64,000 nt of DNA, from NCBI GenBank assembly GCA_026874595.1, contig CM049318.1, positions 8,410,741 through 8,474,740 on the forward strand, in the 5' to 3' direction. This DNA is from Sipunculus nudus (Eukaryota; Annelida; Sipuncula; Golfingiida; Sipunculidae). Both the position numbers and the translations under genes were made by a program. Shown in pieces: positions 23,375 through 35,700 of the stretch; within the stretch, counting starts at the first letter, position 1; the number at the start of each line of letters is the position of its first letter. The notes below the pieces were generated by a model that did not search any database, was not told where the DNA came from, and saw only the letters and a list, made by a program, of their open reading frames with translations.

Positions 23375-25177
23375 AAACAGGGCCTTAAGGCCGAATGCGA
23401 ACCTGTGCAACGGCATATACATTAGGTATAATGCTTCAATGCAGGACCATTACTTTTCAAGTACATGTGTAATATATACATAAACAATGCAAAGACTAAA
23501 CAATTTGGACAAGAACCAATTACACAAACATCACTGCTGAAATACAGCATGGGTGCTCACAACACAAAAAGGATTGTAGGTGGCGCCACCAGTCTTGTAT
23601 ACGACAAAGTTATCCGAGATGTATACATATGCCCAATTTCAGGCTGATATATCAAACCCCTTCTGAGAAATAAGCAGGGAGATACACTGTGCAAAAAATT
23701 ATTGTAGGTGGCGCCACCAGTCTTGTATACGACAAAGGTATCCGATATGTATAAGTATGCACAATTTCAGGCTGATATATATAATCCTTTTTGGGGAAAA
23801 AGCAGGCACATACACTATGCAAAAGTCATTGTAGGTGGCAACACCAGTCTTGTTAACGAGAAAGCCATCAAAGATGCACGGACAGGTTAAAATATCAGGC
23901 CAATGCATCAAACATCTCTTGAGTCAGGTGCACTGGGCTAACCAGGTTTAGGTGAGAAAGGCAGTTACCCCGAGTGAACTGGAACGAATTACTAGCCCTA
24001 GTTACTGCAGTGAGTGAACTCTTGACCTGCACCTGGCTGCATTGATTGAACTCTTGACCTGTACCATGGTGCACACAGTGAATTCTTGTTTTGTTGCATA
24101 TCTGACACAGTTGACAGTCTGCCAAAGCTATAAATACATCCAGACTGACCTTTGGTTTGTTGGCAAATCTGAAATAGTTGGCAGTCTGCCAAGCTATTTA
24201 TAGTTACAGACTCGATCTCGGCCTGTTGGTAAATCTGTTAACCATACTGAAAGACTTTAGCTACAATTCTTTTTTTTTCAAGCTGACATATCCAATTTTT
24301 TTATCAAAATGTTTAGAATAATATAAGATGTAGTCCTTTCCCTGTTAAAGGTCCAATAATTCTGCTAACAACCATTTAAGTAAACTCAAACAACGGCCTC
24401 TAAAGAACCAATTTTTGCGCAATGTTACAGAATTTGGAACAACAGTTTTGTAGAAGAAAATTATTGCAGTTTTCAGTTTAAAATAGGTCTACTTATGGCG
24501 ACAAGACCAACTTCAGCTTTCTATGACTACCAAAAATCAACAAACCCAATCTATTCTTATAAAATTGAAAGAACTCTTTCCTAGGATAATACTTGTGAAA
24601 ATTGAACGATTCAACTTGACAGTTTCATCATAAAATATTTTTAATCTGAAAGGGGCTAAAATTATTAGTTTTTCGTCCGTAAAAAACAGGTCGATGTAGG
24701 TGGCACCGCAAAACAACTGCAATTTCAAATACGAGTCATGTGACCAACATTTACACAAGCTCCTGACGTTTCTGAGATTGTTACACGTCAGTGTGCTTAC
24801 TTGGCCAAATGACTGAGTTCAAATTCCTGTAATTTAGACAAAATACATCAAACCCAAACCATTTGCACAAATCCGAGAGAGCTTATCTCTAGGATTATTT
24901 CTGAGAAATATTGAACAATTTGGTTGAATGATTTCAGAGATTTCAAATGTAAGTTAATGCAGGTGGCGCCACAGAACGCTCAACCAACAACAAGCTTTTT
25001 CCTTATAAAATCTAAGTCAATACAGATAGCAAAACTAGGCAAAATCCGTAGGTTTTTGAGATGACTGATTTTTTAAATAAAATTTGGTGATGCTAACTCA
25101 ACAGTTTTTGAGATAGTACGGACGACGGCAGACGGACGATGCTGCGCCGTTGCATAAGCTCACAGGTCCGCTAAAAA
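23375..25177 (+). mobile_element. Hairpin-ended (Helentron/HINE-like) element, family D
   Basis: The left end aaacag is followed by the perfect palindrome GGCCTTAAGGCC, then GCGAACCTGTGCAACGGC, which is complementary (with a gap) to the right terminal region GCCGTTGCATAAGCTCACAG followed by GTCCGCTAAAAA. The interior holds several 130-bp units with the 12-mer GGTGGCGCCACC and a 'ggacgacggcagacggacg' tract before the right end. Non-autonomous: no ORF. Orientation is set by the CTAAAAA end. Confidence 0.55.
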
Positions 25178-26052
25178 TCAATCGTACACTTTCAATAATA
25201 TAGGGTTGCAAACTGAACTTATTGTTCACAAACGATATATATGATATAACGTGGTTGGATTGTTGGAGCGAAGATAATGCCGATACTCTGCATGAGAGGG
25301 TTATTTGGTTCTTCTTGTCATAAGGGAGGGATCTGTCCGAGGACTCTGAGCGGTTGTCCTTATTTCTGGGGGGGGGGGGGGGGATGTCTGTTAGTCCTCC
25401 TGTGGATTGTTCCCTTGCCATTTTCTCAACAAACATGGCCCACGTCTTCCATCCACAAAAGTCAAGGTCACTTTCCATAAGAGAAAATCCGGGCCATACC
25501 TGCTCGCGCGCATTTGTACTACTCACACTTGCAGTCGAGTTATTTCAAACAATCAAAACACAATCAGGAATGTATATGATGTATTGTTAGAAAAAAGTTT
25601 GCAGAAGAGTATTACATGTGCACAGTGCTCGGTTAAAAAATAAGCTATACATTGATCAGTCAAAAGAACTTAACGTTATAACTGTACCAAATCGAAGTGA
25701 ATACAACACGTAAACGACAGAATAACAATAACAGTATATGCAGTGTTTATGTACATAGATGGATATAACCACGCACAATCAATGTAGTCTGTTTAAAAGG
25801 GTCGCGTTAAATCATGTGATCTGGTTTCCGATGAGTAACATCATGTTTTTCTGTGAAGATGCTAGAAATTTTAAATAGTGTATTTGTTGTGGAATAACTA
25901 TTTTGACCTGTGATACTATTCCCGTAAATCATTTAAATATTTGAAAAATACAACACTCGTATGCCATATGCGTGTGTCTATGTATGTGTGTATATACTGT
26001 TTAAATAATTAAAATAAAAGAAAAGTAAAGCCAAACATTGTTCATACCGTGT

Positions 26053-26060
26053 TATAAAAG
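26053..26060 (+). promoter_or_regulatory. TATA-box-like element
   Basis: TATAAAAG upstream of the small ORF at 26166. In an AT-rich genome this alone is weak; the combination with a GC-richer ORF is the only support. Confidence 0.25.
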
Positions 26061-26165
26061 GTGTATGCATAATTCACAGTGTCTTGGTATGGCGAGGGTT
26101 TTTTTTTTTTTTTGACTGGCTACAGACTGAAATTTCGTCTGCTTCAAGAGTTTACATTTTCAACG

Positions 26166-26378
26166 ATGGCGTCACAGCAGCTGTCAACCAATGAAATGCA
26201 AATGAAAGGTGTAATCCAAATGAATATCGAGCGCAGAAGCCGGAGCCAGATGTATAAGCTTGCCCAGACGTGTCTGTACAGCCACTGCAGAAAAACTGTC
26301 CTGAACGGAACAGAACATCGACACCGCGGTTTGCTGTACACAATGATCAATATTAAGAAGCAAGGTGCAGTAACATAA
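26166..26378 (+). CDS. Small unassigned ORF behind a TATA box
   Basis: A 70-aa frame from ATG (context acgATGG) opening MASQQLSTNEMQMKGVIQMN, then basic and Ser/Arg-rich with three Cys. TATAAAAG lies at 26053-26060, with about 105 bp to the ATG. The segment is GC-richer than its flanks. A weak donor (AAG|GTGCAG) near 26365 would allow splicing. No family recognised; the opposite frame is also open, so this may be chance. Confidence 0.27.
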   Translation: MASQQLSTNEMQMKGVIQMNIERRSRSQMYKLAQTCLYSHCRKTVLNGTEHRHRGLLYTMINIKKQGAVT

Positions 26379-27328
26379 TGCTATTTATAGTCATTCCTGT
26401 TACAGCCAAGAACCTGCAACCACAACAAATGAGGGAATGCGGGGTTACTACAGATTCCTGGAGTTGTCACATCATTAATTATCAAAATGACACAATTTAG
26501 TTTACGTGTACACACTGTTCCTCTTAGGATAGTAATTGTGGTCTAGCATACAACTATATATGCGTATTGAGCTAGTTGACATACTAGGACCTTACATTAT
26601 ACATGCTCTTGGCATACCATCAGTGACGTGAAAATACAAATATTAAAATACAAATTACCTTCCCTATCTGCTAAATTAAAAATTTTTGCTTTTATACAAT
26701 TAAAAGGCAATAGATGTAGAAAAATATTCCGTCTCGACAAAAACTACCTCTACACACAATTACACTGTACACATGTCAAAGTTTTCAAGTTTAATAGGGA
26801 GGTAAAGTATGTAATTGAGTAACATTTGTTCTCGGTTTTAAATTATGACCTCAGACATAAATGAACCCACGTCTCACAATGTCCGTATTGCCAATACGTG
26901 TTTTACGTACCTGACCTTGCTTGTACAAGTTACAACAGAGAGTATATCAGTGGTATTTTAAATACAGTTAATGAGCAGAAGTGAAAATAACTAGCATATT
27001 TATCACGAGTATTCATTCCTGGCTATTATATTTACATATATGGCAAAATTACAAAAAAATAAGAATTACAGAGCTCTAACTAAAGTGTCAGAGTTTACAA
27101 ATCTGTAAAATTACAGTGAAGTAAGTTAATCTCAGGGAAAAGAAATACAGATAAAGCATTATAAGAACTAGGAGTATCATCATAGTTGGAGAGGATTTTT
27201 TTTCTTTACACACAAACATTCGAGGCACCAGACCTCGGTGTTAAACCGAGTCGACCAAGTAAAAGACCAGACATGGCATAGATTAAAACAGAGGAGATCG
27301 AAAAACGGCATGTATTCCTGGGACGTAC

Positions 27329-27377
27329 CATTCACTTTGCACAGTGCTAACACTAATATAATATCGAATCTCATCAT
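27329..27377 (-). CDS. Second orphan signal-peptide exon
   Basis: ATG at 27377 encodes MMRFDIILVLALCKVN plus a split Gly codon; donor AATG|GTACGT, phase 1. The 49-nt coding length equals the two best-supported signal exons. It lies between the 3' end of the complete gene and the orphan exon at 19 kb. Supported only by hydrophobicity, length and phase. Confidence 0.42.
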
Positions 27378-27880
27378 CAAAATATAATTATCCCACGCTT
27401 CTCAAATAACATTAAAATACTATATTTAATTTTAAGATATTCCGGTTGAGAGCAGGAGTTAGATAAACGATGTGCAGGCGAATGATACCATGGCAACCAC
27501 CTGTAGAATTATGACCTAAAAGGCGACAAAGTCGCCAGAAGAACAATAATTCCTCATTAGGAATACCGGGCGTATGTCAGATCTATATAAATAATATGCA
27601 CAACATAAAACACCTGTAGATTTACAGGTCTTGTTTATCAGTATTAAAGCAAGTATAAAAATAACAACTCCGAGTGTAATAGATCATGACAAAGCCTAAC
27701 CCATACGTCTGTCGACTATAAACAACAAAGTTTATATTTACTAAACACAAACACATATATGATCTAAAACACTGGAGGTTTCTTTCGTTGACATGTTATA
27801 GCACTCATTTTCAGTCCTACGCAAAAGCAAGTTTCCTGATATGTTTATATAATCGAGTATAACTGGAAAAATAATAACAG

Positions 27881-27884
<4 letters not shown>

Positions 27885-27940
<56 letters not shown>
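27885..27940. repeat. (TA)n microsatellite
   Basis: Pure TA run of about 56 bp beside the unassigned frame at 27970-28290. Confidence 0.9.
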
Positions 27941-27942
<2 letters not shown>

Positions 27943-27969
27943 CTGTCCAGGCCGGGCCCACACCTCAGG

Positions 27970-28290
27970 TCATATCCATAAATTAAACAAAACCGGCCTG
28001 ACAATAGAAAAGGGGCACAGTATTTCCTCAACACATAATTTGAAACATTCAGCTGGATGCATGCACCGTGCTGGTGCCACATGAGGCCAAAATGTCACAC
28101 ACAATACCCGGACAATGGTTAAGTATTCCAATACCTGCGGTCTATTATATGCCTGGGTTTGTATTTTGTTCTCACGCTGGGTAATCATGGCCTTTTGTCG
28201 GAGTTCCTCAAGTGCTGCCAAGTGTGACCGTTGTAATAATACCCAGTAACCGCGGAGGTCACGGCCACCGCACTTGCCTTGAGAACAGCT
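27970..28290 (-). CDS. Unassigned open frame, possible exon
   Basis: An open minus frame of 106 codons between stops. The first half reads SCSQGKCGGRDLRGYW then VLLQRSHLAALEELRQKAMI, amphipathic and protein-like, up to YNRPQ where a good donor CGCAG|GTATTG lies at about 28139. The rest (VLEYLTIVRV...) may be intron. No ATG start and no family recognised. It could be an exon of a minus-strand gene, a 5' exon, or a piece of a mobile element. Confidence 0.3.
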   Translation of the reverse strand, partial: SCSQGKCGGRDLRGYWVLLQRSHLAALEELRQKAMITQRENKIQTQAYNRPQVLEYLTIVRVLCVTFWPHVAPARCMHPAECFKLCVEEILCPFSIVRPVLFNLWI

Positions 28291-29241
28291 TCAAAAGGTT
28301 AGAGTCACACTTCAGTTGGCACCTTAGGAAAATGCATGCATGAAGTACTTTTTTTGCTCATTTCGCGAAAACCTCGTTACTAAGATATATTAAGATATAG
28401 AATGTAACCTGAGGTACCTTATAATTGTGAAGAATCCTTCTCTACGTATGCTAATTGCTCTTTGAATTACACATGGAGTATTCATAGCCCTACTGTTAAC
28501 TATATTACGGCCGGGTGAGCTGGAGTTCTTGTGACGTTTCTCTAAATCCTAAGATAGAGATATCATAAATCTCTCTTGCTTAGCATATGTGAAACTACCT
28601 GTTAATCTTTATAAAACCTGATTATCTGTTAATACAGTATATAGTACGTAAGACCAATACAGGTTCAATTAAACATTTTACGGCTGATGATAAATCAGTT
28701 GTGGCTATGGCACAAAATACCTGTATATTCATGAGTATTCAAAATGCTTGCATATTCAAGAATATTGAAAATCCGTCTATATTCATGTACATTCAAAATC
28801 AATGTATATTCATGAACTTTATTTTTCAGTCCTTTAAAAATTTCCTGTATTTTCTCTGTCTGGTTCACTCGAGAAGGGAGATGCAAGTGAAATACATGAA
28901 GTTTGATAAAGATTAAAAAAATAAATATTCATTTTAAAATGTCTCTTGAAACTGGTCCCTTCAGATTACATTCTTCCCTTCATGTTCAACTGGTCCCTCA
29001 AAACTGTCAAGTACTTTGGTGCTGTCATTATGCCTCACATATATAAAATAAGCACCGTCTACAACTGTCAATCAAAATTTAGTATATCATTTCAGTAAAG
29101 ACACCAATGCTAAGACACATCTACATAAAACCAAAAAGTCCCCAAATATCAGGGAAGGGCAAGGTATATACAGTTTGTACAATTTATATAAAATCAAATT
29201 TTCTTCACCTAGTGACAACTACTTTGTTAAAAATATCTTCG

Positions 29242-29247
29242 TTTATT
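29242..29247 (-). promoter_or_regulatory. Candidate poly(A) signal of complete IgSF gene
   Basis: AATAAA on the minus strand about 360 nt after the stop at 29608. It is the first canonical hexamer seen downstream; another lies near 28820. Cleavage position is unknown. Confidence 0.35.
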
Positions 29248-29607
29248 TCGTATTTGTGGAAAACTATAAAGAATGGTGATAAACACATACACACAAATAT
29301 AGGTAATTTACATTTCAGATATTTGCCATGCTTACATGTTGTACTATTACTGTTAAAACAAAGAAACTGTACAGATATATGATTACAGATGTGGCACGAT
29401 TGTAGAGTACATCATTTGCATAATCCATGCCGCATGTCTATTACTGTACAATACAATTACTTATATATACACAAAATACAATACTCTCCTAAAATCGTCT
29501 CCAGTGATGATTCATTTATGTATTACATACATCTATTACATGTCTAAAAGCTCACAGCAAGTTAGGCAGCTTGTTATGGTAATCAGTTTCTGTAATAGTC
29601 CTGTCAT

Positions 29608-29705
29608 CTAATGCATTAATAGCTGTCCCAGCACTGCTACCAACAATGGGACCAGAAGCATGAGCAAGTTCGGTGACGATACTTCACTTCCGATGTTGGC
29701 CGGTC
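29608..29705 (-). CDS. Exon 10: GPI-anchor type C-terminus and stop
   Basis: 98 nt including TAG at 29608-29610, acceptor catttgcag, phase 1 in. It encodes GPANIGSEVSSPN, a small/polar stretch suited to an omega site, followed by 19 residues LLMLLVPLLVAVLGQLLMH. A hydrophobic tail that ends the protein with no basic cytoplasmic stop-transfer is the pattern of a GPI-attachment signal. Confidence 0.7.
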
Positions 29706-32700
29706 CTGCAAATGATATAAACAAAAAGGATAAGCATCCGGATTATTGTTGAAATTATGTATGTGTGGGTGAAATATATTCAGAGTACCAGAATAACAAC
29801 CTTTATAGGAAATGAAGTAAATGTAAGGAGGTGTCTGGTGCATGATATTAACAAAACCTATTAATATGGTGAAGGAAAACAAAACTAAAAATATACTCTG
29901 AAGTATATGTACAATCATAAGACTCTGAAGTATATGTACAATCATAAGACTCTGAAGTATATGTACAATCATAAGACTCTGAAGTATATGTACAATCATA
30001 AGACTCTGAAGTATATACTGTCTTAAGACTCTGAAGTATATACTGTCTTAAGATTCTGAAGTATATACTGTCTTAAGACTCTGAAGCATATACTGTCTTA
30101 AGACTTTGAAGTATACACTATCTCAAGACTGAAGTATATATTATCTTAAGAACGATTCCATTAATGCAACTTGACAATCTGATTGGTTATCAAAAACAAG
30201 TATCCAAAACTATGTTTAGGAAAGATAAACACACAAATCTTTTAGAATACTTTGGTGACATCATGCAGCAAATAAAAGTGACAAAAAAATAATTTTGGAG
30301 GGGGGGGGGGGGTCATGTTTTCCATATTTTCACCATTTGTTAGTAGCGCTGCTTTTCAATTCTGTATATGGTCATATATGTTTCAATTATTGTATTAAAT
30401 GCAAGTGTTATGTTCTCATCATATTTATATAGTATGGTTGCTAACCGCTTTTTACTTAATAATATGGTTCTGATTAAAACTTATTAAATTCTAGGTATAA
30501 TGGAACCTGTCCACCTATCTTTAAAGACCACCAGTGATTTAAGACCACTTTCCCATGGGTCCCATGGGTCGTCTCATATCACAGGTTTCACTGTATAACA
30601 AAATATGTTGAATAATCATATTTTGGATATTCCTGGTGTACAGAGTGTAATTAGTGATTGTCACTTTTTGGATGAGAAGTTCTCTACACTGGCTCAAAAA
30701 GAAGACACCATATGTGCATGAAGACAAAACACTCAGTGCTATGTCAGAACTTGCACACAACCTTATAATACTCATAAATAATAATTGTATAGCTTTATCT
30801 ATGATTAATCTGAGTACTTGTCCTCTTCAGGATAGGGTTAAGTGTTTCATTAGCCTCAAGAAGCCTAGGTAGCTCTCAAGTGTTTTATTTGATGATGACA
30901 TCAACAGTACAACGTCCATGTATGATCTCTCACTTTTAGTTGTACAAGTCTCTTCTTTCATATTTTCCTAATACTTTATGTGTGACACTATTTGTTTGTA
31001 TATAACAACTTTGTATTTTATTTAGTGAATGAATAAACCACACGTTTTGCTGTTTTACAGTTACCAGAAATCCATCTTAGAGGTCCTAACATATTTTTAC
31101 ATGTTAAATATTGTTTTGATTAGGAACAGGAACTGATACAAGTGGATAAACAAAACATCAAAATAAAATATTTTCCTAAGCCATATTTTTTATATGAGTT
31201 CTAATAGTTATTTAAAACCAAGAAAAGACAGACAACCACCGTCTTTAATGAAAGAGCAAATATTATAGCATTTTAATGTCAGCTATATACTGCCTTAACT
31301 GACTGTGTCAGGGTATTTGGTAATGTTACTGCAGACTACAAAATGCCACCATTTGATCTAAGGAGAAATCCCCATATTGTTGTCATAGAGAGTTGTACAA
31401 TATATGAAAATAAATACAGTTTAAATATTTAAATACTCAGTGACTGCAAACTGTGGGATGAACTCTAATCAATCATCACTTAGGTGAACCAGATAATCCA
31501 TTGGCAGAATAAACATCTCAGAGCAATACACACCAGAGCTTAAAGAATTGCTTATATTTCTTATATCCGTCATAGAAACTAAAGTAGAGTTGATCATTCC
31601 TGTGACAAATATACAAAAAAAAAACACATATAAACATATCTACCACAACCCATTCAAAAGCAAAAGGCTATAGGTACAGCATTCATCCACACATCTGTTG
31701 ATAACTATTTTCATTACACTTACTGTTAGCACAAGGTTTAGTACCCTTTAATATAATTCCATAAAAACAAGATTCTTGTAAATGTATACATGTACTCTTA
31801 TTAAATGCCAACTCTCAGCAAAATATGTCTACAAAGGGCTATGGTTTTAATAACACTGATGAATCGGTTTAATCTGAATCTACTCTTTTTAAGAATATAT
31901 GGTCTATTGATTGATGTGTGTGTGTGTGTGTTTGTGAATAATGTGAACAGATGAATGATTATGTAATTTACTTAATTATAAGAATATTTGATTTTATTAT
32001 TTCTTAAATTTTAAGAATACCTGAATAACATCTTTAAGGCTGTTTAGTATGATACAGGTAATAACTAGAATATCAGCAGAAGCTGACAAAAGCCCTCAGC
32101 CAAAAGAACAGTGTTTAGAGGTGGTAACGGTAACAAGTACTAAATATCTGTTCTCACATGGATGTATATCTGTACATGTCTCAGTTATAAATTTAAAATG
32201 GAGAGGTATGTACCATGATTCATAACAATCCACCAAATGCTTCCTGAAAAATAAACTTCTAAGTTTTATTTTATTATAAGCTCTGTGACCTTGAAAAGTA
32301 GGTCAAGGTCACCCATCTTTGAACATGAACAAGATTTTTGTCAATATACATCTTCACCAAAGAAATAAAATTCCTATTGTGAATCCTTTTAGAGATATCC
32401 CGCTCACAAGGCCAAAGTTGAAAAATCCAAGAAAAATTCAATAAAAATCAGAAATTGCAGGTGGTGCCCCCCAACTTGTGCAGCAGTTACAGACCATCAG
32501 TCCCTATGATCATAGTAAGTATTGTGAAAATCCATCCAATGGTTCCTGAGAAATAAGCTTCTAAATATTTTTCTATAATCAGCTCTAAAACGTAGAAAAA
32601 TAGGTCAAGGTCACCCATCTTCGAACTTGACCGAGATTTTGTCAATATACATCTTCACCAAAAAAATAAAATTCTTACGGTGAATTCTTTTCGAGATATC

Positions 32701-35700
32701 CCGCTCACAAGCCCAAAATTGAAAAATCCGATAAAAATTCATTAAAAATCAGAAATTGTAGGTGGCGCCACCAAACTTGTATAGCAGGTACAAACTATCA
32801 GTCCCAATAATCATAGTAAGTTTTGTGAAAATCCACCAAATGGTTCCTGAGTAATAAGCATCTAAGTGTTTTTGTATAATCAGCTCTAAAATGTAGAAAA
32901 AATGGGCCAAGGTCACCCATCTTCGAACTTGACCGAGATTTTGTCGATATACATCTTTACCAAGGAAATAAAATTCTGACGGTGAATCCTTTTTTAAGAT
33001 ATCCTGCTCACAAGGTAAAAGTTAACGGACGCCGGATGGACGGACAGCTTGGGTGACGACAATAGCCCATCAGCCTAAGGGCTGAGGGCTAAAAAGTCAT
33101 GCTTTGCTTGACATATCCTCCATAGAATACAATGGAAATCACTTGGTTAGACATATCTTTGCTGACTGTATTGACTGTGCTGTCACCTGATGTCACCATG
33201 CCATGTGGAGAACGACAGGATGACATGCCAACTAAAAATAGATCTAGCTCACAAACAAAGTTCTGACAATATGCATTAGCTGAAAGAACTAATACAAGTG
33301 TCTATATGGCTGTCAAGCAGAGAATTCTGAGAACACATCATGTTGACTGACTTCTTGTTTTCATCAGGACCATCAGAGAGGCTTTTCCATTGTGGGCCCC
33401 ATAAAAAAAGTTCAGGTAGGTGGAGGTAAAATGAATATTGGCAAATATCTTTAATAATATATATATATATATTATCAATTAGTTAGCACTTAAACATTGC
33501 TATACTTGTACATATGTTTTTCATGTTTTCCTCAACTACTTGGTCAAATAAATGTTGTTGGAAACTGTGTGAATACTGCTTAAAGAAGTTAAACCCTTCT
33601 GAACAAAGCTAAACTAGCTTTAATGAGTGTGAGGGATTTGTACATCCAGGGATATTCACTGTTAATTAAGAGATACTCATCAATTCATAATTAAATCTTT
33701 GTATAATTGTGAGATATTCATAGGTAGCTGTTTGTAAATTACTTAAATACTCTTGAGTAAATCTTTGTAAACTTTGGAGATATTTTTTAGTGAGTTATTG
33801 TGAAAATTACAAAAATATTCTTGAATGATAACAGTGTAAAGTTGAACTACAAAGTCAGTGATCTCTAGAATTACAATACAAATGTCAGAATATGTTCAAA
33901 TCATTGCCATGATACCTGCAAAGTTGCAAAAGAGAGACTAATTACTGACAGTTAATTATCACCTTCCAGGTGGGTTTTATTATAAGTAAATTCCAGCAAA
34001 GTAGTAGGTAATAAATGTGGATGCTGATTATTCATTTGTATTCACCTGGATTTATCATACTAATTAAAAAATTCCCTCAGAACCTCACATGCAACATATA
34101 TAACCACACACCAGGCTATCTATATGTACTCCAATAACTGTGTACCTCCTAATTAACTCTCCCAGACTACACAGATTCGTACCATGCAGGTAACTACTGC
34201 TGAAGCCAGGCACTGTTTACTACAGGAATAAATCAATTAATGATAGCCTATACTTCTACCTATTTGTTGTTCAGAATAAATCCCTTAAAAAAGTCAAAGA
34301 CGGTGGAGAAATGGTGTATTTCAAAGATTTCACAACTTCTTTAATATGTGTGAAACATAAAAAAGTGTTAAGATTTTTTAAAATATTGAACCTTGATTTG
34401 ACTTAATAGATAATATCAGAAGAAATTTTATTTAAATGTTTACACATCTCTACAAACTAGTGTTCTTTCCTCATTAATCAAATGTCATAATCTAGCACAT
34501 TAAATGCTTGACATGATAACAAGTTAGTAAGTTTCATGCAGGATTAAGCTATACCCATATTTAGGATTAACAAAGCATATAACCACTAATGCCACCCCAT
34601 GCACATTCACCATACTAAACATGTTCACACCTCCATTTCCGCCTTGTCCTGTCCCTGAAAGCAGAATATAATTCATCATCAAGCTATAAATCAAGGAAAT
34701 CAATCAGTAATTTCCAAATTTACTAATCAATTTTACTACATTCATTCCTCAAAGCAGCAAACACAGTTGAACATCCACATCTTGAATGCAGTGGAAAAAA
34801 AAGTACTAACTAGGTAGAAATGTCAGAAAAAGAGACACTGCAGACTAGGTTCAGGAACAGAAGGCTATATATACTTGAGTAAATAAATTTTGACTTGTGC
34901 AAGTTCAGGTACAAGCACATTAATTTGTCAATATACTAAATTACTTATTATATTACTTGAAGTAAGTTTTAAGTACATTTTAATTGAACCGTAATTTGAA
35001 GTATATATGTAATTCAATAAAATGCATAAAATAAAATAAGTTTACTTCGAATTTGAATATTTATGAGAATGAAAGGTTTACATTATTCAAACTTGTGAGT
35101 GCATGTTTTGAACTATCTGTGTATCAGATCACAATATATCTTTCACATCCTAGGATCTCTGTTTATGTTTATAATAAATAAATAGGTAGCTTTTTTTTAA
35201 ATTGAATAACATCTGTACTTGAAAAGTACTTGAAATGTGTTTTTTTTTCAAGTACATTGGTGAAAAAAATCAAGCCTATTGGTCGCAAGTACAGGGGTAG
35301 TAAAATAAAGTGCAAGATTGCAAGTATACATGGTGAGTATGAATAAGTTTGTACTCAAGTAGAATTAAGCACCAAGCAAATGAATGCACACCTGACTCAA
35401 TCCTGAGGCAGAAGTGAAAGAAGATTATAAGCAAGAGATAATTATTGTTGTTATCATGAAAATTATCACACTGTACTTTATGTCCACCCCTGTCACATGA
35501 CCATCCCACACCATGACTATTATTTCATGTCCTGGTAACTGACTGTGTCACATTGCTTACCCCCACATTCTGAATAATGCTCCTAAAACATGATGTATAT
35601 ATAGGAGCTTTGAGTATTTGGTTTTCTAGTATGAGTGGTTATTAAGTCAATGAGTCATGACACTTGTAATGACTGAGTCACTTTGACTGTAATTTGAATA

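Noticed and set aside
25098-25526. 142-codon minus frame with QITLSCRVSAL, resembling an Ig B strand
   Set aside because: It spans the right end of family D and a poly-G run, has no matching splice borders and no Trp or F-strand motif. Taken as chance.
29637-29999. 120-codon minus frame beginning with a nine-residue repeat
   Set aside because: The repeat part is a 27-bp minisatellite and the middle is intron. Only 29608-29705, in a different frame, is taken as the GPI exon.
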